Below, one piece after another: positions 1 through 5,954 of a stretch of 13,878 bases of DNA. Both the position numbers and the translations under genes were made by a program. Source of the stretch: an uncultured Bacteroides sp. (GTDB lineage: Bacteria; Bacteroidota; Bacteroidia; Bacteroidales; Bacteroidaceae); NCBI GenBank assembly GCA_900557355.1, contig USSR01000109.1, positions 1-13,878 of the forward strand, in the 5' to 3' direction. Numbering within the stretch: the first letter of the stretch is position 1; each line of letters starts with the position of its first letter. The notes beneath the pieces were generated by a model. The model had not been told where the DNA came from, made no database searches, and saw only the letters and a program-made list of their open reading frames with translations.

Positions 1-30
1 GGAATTTAAACAATAAAAATAATAGTATTT

Positions 31-1026
31 ATGGCTGAAACAATTGATATCCGCGAACTGAACGAGCGGATTGAAAGACAAAGTTCTTTTGTTACCAACC
101 TTACTGCTGGTATGGACCAGATCATTGTAGGACAAAAACATCTGGTAGAGTCATTGTTAATCGGTTTGCTGTCCGATGGACACGTATTATTAGAAGGTGT
201 GCCCGGTTTGGCAAAGACATTAGCGATTAAGACGCTTGCCTCACTGATCGATGCACAATACAGTCGTGTACAGTTTACTCCCGATTTGCTGCCTGCCGAC
301 GTTATCGGTACAATGGTTTACAGTCAGAAAGACGAAACGTTTCTAGTAAAGAAAGGACCTGTTTTTGCCAACTTTGTTCTGGCAGATGAAATTAACCGTG
401 CTCCGGCCAAGGTACAGAGTGCTTTGCTGGAAGCAATGCAGGAACGTCAGGTAACTATTGGTACGGAAACATTCCCGTTGCCTGAACCTTTCCTTGTACT
501 TGCTACACAGAACCCTATCGAACAGGAAGGTACTTATCCGTTGCCTGAAGCCCAGGTAGACCGTTTCATGCTGAAAGTGGTTATCGACTATCCGAAGATG
601 GAAGAAGAAAAACTGATTATCCGCCAGAACATCAATGGCGATAAATTCAATGTGAAGCCTATTCTGAAAGCTCAGGAGATTATTGAAGCACGTAAAGTCG
701 TTCGTCAGGTATATCTAGATGAGAAGATTGAACGCTACATTGTTGATATTGTATTTGCCACTCGTTATCCGGAGAAATATGATCTGAAGGAACTGAAAGA
801 TATGATTGGTTTCGGTGGTTCTCCCCGTGCCTCTATCAACCTGGCATTGGCTGCCCGTACTTATGCTTTCATCAAACGTCGTGGTTATGTGATTCCAGAA
901 GATGTTCGTGCTGTGGCTCATGACGTATTGCGCCATCGTATCGGATTGACTTACGAAGCAGAGGCCAGCAACCTGACTTCTGACGAGATTATCAGCAAAA
1001 TACTGAATAAGGTTGAAGTACCTTAA
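31..1026 (+). CDS. moxR: MoxR-family AAA+ ATPase of the bat cluster
   Basis: This is a cytosolic AAA+ ATPase of the MoxR family, which use ATP hydrolysis to remodel or activate partner proteins, usually together with vWA-domain proteins encoded alongside. The 331-residue length is normal for the family. Visible motifs are the Walker A GVPGLAKT (residues 56-63), Walker B FVLADE (115-120), the sensor 1 region beginning ATQNP (158-162), a DRF arginine-finger candidate (R178), and sensor 2 GGSPRAS (262-268, R266). A C-terminal lid follows. The start at 31 gives a complete N-terminus; no Shine-Dalgarno is evident, only an A/T-rich leader. Only 30 bases lie upstream, so the cluster promoter is not visible. 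It is the first of eight co-directional genes, followed by a structured 129-base gap and a DUF58 protein, the usual MoxR partner. The family assignment is secure; the substrate is unknown. Confidence 0.97.
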   Translation: MAETIDIRELNERIERQSSFVTNLTAGMDQIIVGQKHLVESLLIGLLSDGHVLLEGVPGLAKTLAIKTLASLIDAQYSRVQFTPDLLPADVIGTMVYSQKDETFLVKKGPVFANFVLADEINRAPAKVQSALLEAMQERQVTIGTETFPLPEPFLVLATQNPIEQEGTYPLPEAQVDRFMLKVVIDYPKMEEEKLIIRQNINGDKFNVKPILKAQEIIEARKVVRQVYLDEKIERYIVDIVFATRYPEKYDLKELKDMIGFGGSPRASINLALAARTYAFIKRRGYVIPEDVRAVAHDVLRHRIGLTYEAEASNLTSDEIISKILNKVEVP

Positions 1027-1060
1027 TTAAGTAATCATTTTTTTAAAGGTCTTCCGAGGC

Positions 1061-1137
1061 CTGTTAATAAATGGTGTGAACGTTTTTAAAGAATCTAGCC
1101 AACGTTTTTAAAGAACGTTGCCGGTATTTATTAACGG
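1061..1137 (+). repeat. Nested direct and inverted repeats between moxR and the DUF58 gene
   Basis: The 129-base gap contains ordered structure. AACGTTTTTAAAGAA occurs twice (1079-1093 and 1101-1115, 22-base period). The self-complementary hexamer AACGTT occurs three times (1079, 1101, 1114). CAACGTT (1100-1106) and AACGTTG (1114-1120) form a perfect 7-bp stem with a 7-base loop. Outside these, GTTAATAAAT (1063-1072) pairs perfectly with ATTTATTAAC (1126-1135), extendable with two wobble pairs to 1061-1073/1125-1137. No T-run follows, so it does not look like a factor-independent terminator. It could be an RNA processing or attenuation element that sets the moxR to downstream ratio, or a repeated protein-binding site. 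The function is inferred only. Confidence 0.7.
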
Positions 1138-1155
1138 AATTATTTAACGATATAG

Positions 1156-2025
1156 ATGGAAACAAGTGAACTGTTAAAAAAAGTCCGTCAGATTGAAATC
1201 AAGACGCGCGGATTATCCAACAATATCTTTGCCGGCCAGTATCATTCGGCCTTCAAGGGTAGGGGTATGGCATTTTCCGAGGTGCGCGAATATCAGTTTG
1301 GCGATGACATACGCGACATTGACTGGAACGTGACCGCTCGCTTCAATAAGCCTTACGTGAAGGTGTTCGAAGAAGAGCGCGAACTGACCGTTATGTTGCT
1401 GGTGGATGTTTCCGGTAGTTTGGAATTCGGTACGGTGAAGCAGATGAAAAAGGATATGGTGACGGAAATAGCTGCAACGTTGGCTTTTTCGGCTATACAA
1501 AACAACGATAAAATCGGGGTTATCTTTTTCTCTGACCGGATAGAGAAATTCATTCCGCCTAAGAAAGGGCGTAAGCATATCTTATATATTATTCGCGAAC
1601 TGATTGACTTTAAAGCGGAGAGTCGAAGGACTGATATCCGGCTCGGACTGGAATATCTGACAAACGTGATGAAGCGTCGTTGTACAGCCTTCCTGTTATC
1701 CGATTTCATCGATCAGGGGAACTTTAAGAATGCAATGACTATCGCCAACCGGAAACATGATATGGTGGCTATCCAGGTGTATGACCGCAGGGTAGAGGAA
1801 CTGCCGGCTATCGGTTTGATGAAAATAAAGGATGCTGAGACCGGACATGAGCAGTGGATTGATACTTCGTCGCGTGCTGTTCGTCGTGCTCATCACGACT
1901 GGTGGGTGAATAAACAGGTGGAACTGAACGAAACATTCACTAAAAGTAATGTCGATAATGTGTCGGTACGCACCGATCAGGACTATGTCAAAGCATTGAT
2001 GAATTTGTTTGCGAAACGAAATTAA
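1156..2025 (+). CDS. DUF58 family vWA-like protein
   Basis: This 289-residue protein belongs to the DUF58 family, the usual cytosolic partner of MoxR ATPases. It has the family signature running from REYQFGDD to IDWNVTAR (about residues 44-62). A vWA-type fold follows, with an intact metal-ion-dependent adhesion site (MIDAS): DVSGS at 84-88, T159, and D183 in LLSDF. No signal peptide or membrane segment is visible, so it should be cytosolic, in contrast to BatA and BatB. It is presumed to bind MoxR and couple it to client or membrane partners. The start ATG at 1156 has no clear Shine-Dalgarno. The next gene begins 8 bases after its stop, indicating tight co-transcription. The family call is strong; the biochemical role is inferred from family context. 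Confidence 0.95.
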   Translation: METSELLKKVRQIEIKTRGLSNNIFAGQYHSAFKGRGMAFSEVREYQFGDDIRDIDWNVTARFNKPYVKVFEEERELTVMLLVDVSGSLEFGTVKQMKKDMVTEIAATLAFSAIQNNDKIGVIFFSDRIEKFIPPKKGRKHILYIIRELIDFKAESRRTDIRLGLEYLTNVMKRRCTAFLLSDFIDQGNFKNAMTIANRKHDMVAIQVYDRRVEELPAIGLMKIKDAETGHEQWIDTSSRAVRRAHHDWWVNKQVELNETFTKSNVDNVSVRTDQDYVKALMNLFAKRN

Positions 2026-2033
2026 TCGGAAAA

Positions 2034-3113
2034 ATGAAAATTTATCTATTTCTGATAACCCTATTGGGGATGTTGACTGGCAGGGCAGTGGCTCAGTCGG
2101 TAACAGTAGATGCTACCATTGATTCTCTGCAAATTTATATCGGTGACCAGGCGAAGATTAAACTTCAGGTAGCCTTGGATGCCGATAAACGGGCTATTTT
2201 CCCTGTTTATACGGATACGCTGGTAAGTGGTGTGGAGATTATAGACGTTGCAAAGCCGGATACGCAGTATATAAATGATGATAAACGAATGCTGATTACG
2301 CAGGAGTATACTGTTACATCATTCGACTCGGCATTGTATTATCTGCCACCGATGGAAGTATTGGTGGATAATAAGGCATATCGTTCGAAGGCTTTGGCAC
2401 TGAAGGTCTATTCGATGAATGTACCATTGGATCCTGAGAATCCGGAACAGTTTTTTGGTCCGAAGACAGTAATGCAACCACCTTTTGTGTGGGAAGACTG
2501 GTATGGGATTATCACCTGTGGCATATTGCTTATTCCGATTGCATTATTACTTATCTATCTGATCATGCGTATCTGTGACAATAAACCTATCATCCGTAAG
2601 GTAAAGGTTGAACCGAAGTTACCTCCGCATCAGATGGCGATGAAAGAAATAGAGCGTATCAAAGGGGAAAAAGTATGGCAAAAGGGACAGTCGAAGGAGT
2701 ATTACACGGAATTGACAGATACTTTGCGTACGTATATTAAAGAGCGTTTTGGTTTCAATGCTTTGGAAATGACCTCTTCGGAGATTATAGAAAAGCTGCT
2801 TGAAATGCAAGATAAAGAAGCTATTGCAGATTTACGTTCTCTTTTTGAGACTGCCGATTTGGTGAAGTTTGCTAAGCATAATCCGTTGATGAACGAAAAT
2901 GATGCAAATCTGATCAGTGCCATCGAATTTATCAATGAAACCAAGGAGAAAGAAGTGGAGAATGCAAAACCGCAACCCACTGAAATTACCATCATTGAGA
3001 AACGTTCATTGCGTACTAAAATATTACTGGGCATAGGCATCGTAGTTTTATCGGTTGCCTTGATTGGTTCGTTCGTTTATATTGGAATGCAGTTATACAA
3101 TTATTTTGCATGA
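2034..3113 (+). CDS. Small BatD-like bitopic membrane protein
   Basis: A 359-residue protein always expected next to DUF58 and batA in this type of cluster, usually annotated as hypothetical. It has a signal peptide (about 1-20, AVA|Q cleavage candidate), a beta-rich extracytoplasmic domain (about 22-127), a membrane segment (about 157-179), a basic and acidic cytosolic domain (about 180-328), and a second membrane segment (about 329-350) with a very short tail. The cytosolic stretch at about 221-303 lines up by eye with the C-terminus of BatD: YYTELTDTLRTYI here against FYDEVLKALWGYI there, and DLVKFAKHNP against EFARFAPGDD. The N-terminal domain also recalls the first BatD domain. I therefore read it as a miniature BatD paralogue, possibly linking periplasmic and cytosolic parts. 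A DUF4381-like assignment is a possible alternative. Gene reality is certain; function is unproven. Confidence 0.85.
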   Translation: MKIYLFLITLLGMLTGRAVAQSVTVDATIDSLQIYIGDQAKIKLQVALDADKRAIFPVYTDTLVSGVEIIDVAKPDTQYINDDKRMLITQEYTVTSFDSALYYLPPMEVLVDNKAYRSKALALKVYSMNVPLDPENPEQFFGPKTVMQPPFVWEDWYGIITCGILLIPIALLLIYLIMRICDNKPIIRKVKVEPKLPPHQMAMKEIERIKGEKVWQKGQSKEYYTELTDTLRTYIKERFGFNALEMTSSEIIEKLLEMQDKEAIADLRSLFETADLVKFAKHNPLMNENDANLISAIEFINETKEKEVENAKPQPTEITIIEKRSLRTKILLGIGIVVLSVALIGSFVYIGMQLYNYFA

Positions 3114-3143
3114 TAGCAGAATTTAAGGGTAACTCCAATCTTA

Positions 3144-3169
3144 AATTGTAAATTGTTAAATAGTAAATA
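3144..3169 (+). repeat. A/T heptamer-like leader before batA
   Basis: Just before the batA start lies a run of degenerate TAAATTG-like units. The 11-mer AATTGTAAATT (3144-3154) recurs in the batB leader at 4167-4177, also close to the start codon. Neither leader has a good Shine-Dalgarno sequence. The repeats may keep the ribosome-binding region unstructured, which matters in Bacteroides, where initiation relies little on Shine-Dalgarno pairing. That role is an inference. Confidence 0.45.
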
Positions 3170-3171
3170 CA

Positions 3172-4155
3172 ATGGTTTTTGCCAATATTGAATATTTGTT
3201 TTTGCTGCTGTTGCTTATACCTTATATAGTATGGTATATCATGAGGCGGAGGAATAATGAAGCTACACTTCAGATTTCGGATGCTCGTGTATATGCTCAT
3301 ACGCCGAAGAGCTATAAGAACTATTTGTTGCATGTGCCTTTTATGTTACGGATTATTGCCTTGGCATTGATTATCGTAGTGTTGGCGCGTCCTCAAACTA
3401 CTAATAGCTGGCAAAACAGTGAAATTGAAGGTATAGATATTATGATGGCCATCGACGTATCTACCAGTATGCTGGCAGAGGACTTGAAACCGAATCGTCT
3501 GGAAGCTGCTAAAGATGTGGCTGCGGAGTTTATCAATGGTCGGCCCAATGATAATATCGGTATAACTTTATTTGCCGGTGAAAGTTTTACGCAATGTCCG
3601 TTGACGGTGGATCATGCAGTGCTTTTGAATCTGTTTCAAGGCATTAAGTGTGGTATTATTGAAGATGGAACAGCAGTAGGTATGGGTATTGCTAATGCAG
3701 TTACTCGCTTGAAAGATAGTAAAGCGAAGTCTAAAGTAATCATTCTGTTGACAGATGGTACAAATAATAAAGGAGATATATCTCCGCTGACTGCGGCAGA
3801 AATAGCTAAGAGTTTTGGTATCCGGGTTTATACAATTGGTGTAGGTACAAACGGAATGGCTCCGTATCCTTATCCGGTGGGTAACACTGTGCAGTATGTC
3901 AATATGCCAGTGGAGATTGATGAAAAGACACTGACGCAGATTGCGGCTACCACAGAAGGTAATTATTTCCGTGCCACCAGCAATTCTAAGCTGAAAGAGG
4001 TATATGAGGAGATCGATAAGTTGGAGAAAACCAAGTTGAATGTGAAGGAATACAGCAAGCGCCAGGAAGAATATCGTTGGTTTGCTTTGGCGGCATTCTT
4101 GTGCGTGTTACTTGAAGTATTGCTTCGTAATTCTATCTTGAAGAAGATACCTTAA
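3172..4155 (+). CDS. batA: BatA, membrane-anchored vWA protein
   Basis: BatA is a 327-residue von Willebrand factor A protein of the Bacteroides aerotolerance cluster. It has two N-terminal membrane segments (about 7-24 and 57-72) separated by a basic loop with RRR at 25-27, then the vWA domain (about 88-285), then a C-terminal membrane segment (about 303-319) with a basic tail. The MIDAS is intact: DVSTS at 95-99, T167 and D195 in LLTDG, so divalent-metal binding is expected. By the positive-inside rule the loop and tail are cytosolic and the vWA domain faces the periplasm. It is homologous to its neighbour BatB and probably forms a complex with it. It is preceded by a 58-base A/T-rich gap. 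The family call is secure; direct evidence for its ligand is lacking. Confidence 0.95.
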   Translation: MVFANIEYLFLLLLLIPYIVWYIMRRRNNEATLQISDARVYAHTPKSYKNYLLHVPFMLRIIALALIIVVLARPQTTNSWQNSEIEGIDIMMAIDVSTSMLAEDLKPNRLEAAKDVAAEFINGRPNDNIGITLFAGESFTQCPLTVDHAVLLNLFQGIKCGIIEDGTAVGMGIANAVTRLKDSKAKSKVIILLTDGTNNKGDISPLTAAEIAKSFGIRVYTIGVGTNGMAPYPYPVGNTVQYVNMPVEIDEKTLTQIAATTEGNYFRATSNSKLKEVYEEIDKLEKTKLNVKEYSKRQEEYRWFALAAFLCVLLEVLLRNSILKKIP

Positions 4156-4166
4156 AACAATGCATT

Positions 4167-4192
4167 AATTGTAAATTACTAAATTGTACATA
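4167..4192 (+). repeat. A/T heptamer-like leader before batB
   Basis: This is the second copy of the TAAATTG-like leader motif, in the 42-base batA-batB gap. It shares AATTGTAAATT with the batA leader and has a further AAATTGTA unit at 4181-4188. A weak purine stretch (GAAAG, 4193-4197) directly abuts the ATG. Matching leaders before two paralogous vWA genes could be remnants of an ancient gene duplication, or independent A/T-rich initiation regions. Confidence 0.4.
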
Positions 4193-4197
4193 GAAAG

Positions 4198-5244
4198 ATG
4201 TTTCGATTTGAAGAACCTACATATTTATACCTGTTGCTCCTGTTGCCTTTCTTGGCGGCTTTCTACCTGTACTCCAATTATCGGAGACGGAAAGCGATCC
4301 GCAAGTTTGGCGACCCGGTGCTAATGGCACAGTTGATGCCGGATGTATCTAAATATCGTCCGGATGTGAAGTTTTGGCTGGTGTTTGCTGCAATCGGACT
4401 GTTTGCTGTATTGCTGGCACGCCCGCAGTTTGGCTCCAAACTGGAGACAGTGAAGCGTCAAGGGGTAGAGGTAATGATTGCGTTGGATATTTCTAACTCT
4501 ATGTTGGCACAAGATGTACAACCCAGTCGTCTAGAGAAAGCCAAGAGATTGGTAGCACAGTTGGTTGACAAAATGGAGAATGATAAGGTAGGTATGATTG
4601 TGTTTGCCGGTGATGCCTTTACACAGTTGCCTATTACAAGCGATTATATTTCTGCCAAGATGTTTTTGGAATCTATTAATCCGTCATTGATATCCAAGCA
4701 GGGTACGGCTATCGGTGCAGCTATTAATCTGGCTACTCGCAGCTTTACACCCCAGGAAGGAGTTGGACGTGCCGTCATCGTTATTACTGACGGTGAAAAC
4801 CATGAAGGCGGAGCTGTGGAAGCTGCTAAAGCTGCTGCGGAAAAAGGTATTCAAGTTAGTGTTCTGGGTGTGGGTATGCCTGATGGTGCACCTATCCCCG
4901 TAGAAGGAACCAATGACTTCCGCCGTGACCGTGACGGAAACGTGGTTGTAACCCGCTTGAATGAGCAGATGTGTCAGGAAATAGCTCAGGCAGGAGATGG
5001 GATTTATGTGCGTGTAGACAATTCAAATGCTGCGCAAAAGGCAATTGCTCAAGAGATTAATAAAATGGCGAAAGCGGATGTGGAAACACAGGTTTATACA
5101 GAGTTCAACGAACAATTCCAGGCTGTTGCATGGATTATATTGTTACTGTTGTTGGCTGAAATGCTGATTTTGGAACGTAAAAACCCGTTATTCCGTAATA
5201 TCCATCTGTTTAAAAAGGAAGAAAGGTATGATGATGAGAAATAG
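4198..5244 (+). CDS. batB: BatB, membrane-anchored vWA protein
   Basis: BatB is 348 residues with the same layout as BatA: two membrane segments (about 9-25 and 58-74) around a strongly basic cytosolic loop with RRRK at 29-32, a vWA domain (about 90-290), and a C-terminal membrane segment (about 309-325) followed by a charged cytosolic tail. MIDAS residues are intact: DISNS at 97-101, T170 and D198 in ITDGEN. Compared with BatA, the late vWA domain carries an extra charged segment containing DRDGN (about 244-248), which could be a surface loop. The vWA domain is inferred to be periplasmic, facing the exported BatC, BatD and BatE. Its last 17 bases overlap the start of batC, so the two are probably translationally coupled. 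The family assignment is very secure. Confidence 0.96.
   Translation: MFRFEEPTYLYLLLLLPFLAAFYLYSNYRRRKAIRKFGDPVLMAQLMPDVSKYRPDVKFWLVFAAIGLFAVLLARPQFGSKLETVKRQGVEVMIALDISNSMLAQDVQPSRLEKAKRLVAQLVDKMENDKVGMIVFAGDAFTQLPITSDYISAKMFLESINPSLISKQGTAIGAAINLATRSFTPQEGVGRAVIVITDGENHEGGAVEAAKAAAEKGIQVSVLGVGMPDGAPIPVEGTNDFRRDRDGNVVVTRLNEQMCQEIAQAGDGIYVRVDNSNAAQKAIAQEINKMAKADVETQVYTEFNEQFQAVAWIILLLLLAEMLILERKNPLFRNIHLFKKEERYDDEK
5212..5226 (+). promoter_or_regulatory. Purine-rich ribosome binding region of batC, inside batB
   Basis: A purine run containing GGAAGAAAGG lies inside the end of batB, directly before three consecutive ATG codons (5228, 5231, 5234). The last AGG is 1, 4 or 7 bases from these ATGs. 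The third has the most usual spacing for Shine-Dalgarno use, so initiation may be at 5231 or 5234 and not at the first ATG. Confidence 0.45.
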
Positions 5245-5932
5245 AACTATCGGAATTATCTTGCTGCTACTGACGGCTATTTCAGTTTCTGCACAGAAAG
5301 CGGAACGAGACTATATTCGTAAGGGAAATCGTGCTTATAAAGATAGTACGTATGTAAATGCTGAAGTGAATTATCGGAAGGCTATTGATGTGAATCCAAA
5401 GTCTGCGATATCCATGTATAATCTAGGTAATACGCTTATGCAACAGAATAAGTTGCAGGAGGCTATGGAGCAGTTTGTTGCTGCCACTAAAATGGAGAAA
5501 GATAAGGGTAATCTTGCTCAAATTTACCATAATATGGGAGTAATATTCCAGTCCGGTAAGGATTATGCCAAAGCTGTGGAAGCATACAAAGAGTCACTGC
5601 GTAATAATCCGAAAGATAACGAGACGCGTTATAACTTGGCTTTGGCTCAGAAAATGCTGAAAGATCAGGAACAGAATCAGCAGAATCAAGATCAGAATCA
5701 GGACAAAAAGGAGCAGGAAAAAGAACAAGATAAAGACAAACAAGACCAAAAAGAACAAGATCAGCAAAACCAGGATCAACAGCAGCAACCTCCTCAGCCA
5801 CAAGAAAATCAGATGTCAAAGGAAAATGCTGAACAACTTTTGAAGTCGGTGATGCAGGATGAGAAAGATGTACAGGATAAGGTGAAGAAACAGCAAGTTA
5901 TCCAAGGTGGTCGTTTGGAAAAGGATTGGTAA
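5228..5932 (+). CDS. batC: BatC, exported TPR protein with polar tail
   Basis: BatC is a 234-residue tetratricopeptide-repeat protein expected in the periplasm. A signal peptide covers about 1-22 (SVSA|QK). About three TPR units follow (residues 28-140), with typical Y-NLG and A---Y/F spacing, as in MYNLGNTLMQ and YHNMGVIFQ. Residues 146-194 are almost entirely Q, D, K, E and N, a flexible low-complexity linker. A conserved-looking end (196-234) contains AEQLLKSVMQDE and finishes EKDW. TPRs bind peptides or partner proteins, so it probably scaffolds BatA/BatB with BatD/BatE. Three ATGs in a row make the exact start uncertain by up to two residues; I list the first. It overlaps batB by 17 bases and precedes batD by 22. 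The family call is secure. Confidence 0.94.
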   Translation: MMMRNRTIGIILLLLTAISVSAQKAERDYIRKGNRAYKDSTYVNAEVNYRKAIDVNPKSAISMYNLGNTLMQQNKLQEAMEQFVAATKMEKDKGNLAQIYHNMGVIFQSGKDYAKAVEAYKESLRNNPKDNETRYNLALAQKMLKDQEQNQQNQDQNQDKKEQEKEQDKDKQDQKEQDQQNQDQQQQPPQPQENQMSKENAEQLLKSVMQDEKDVQDKVKKQQVIQGGRLEKDW

Positions 5933-5954
5933 ATAATAAAAGATACGATAATAT

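Noticed and set aside
5594..5803. Leucine/isoleucine-rich reading frame on the minus strand opposite batC
   Set aside because: It is the complement of the Gln/Lys/Asp-rich BatC tail, whose codons read as Leu/Phe/Val on the other strand. It has no start context or independent support.
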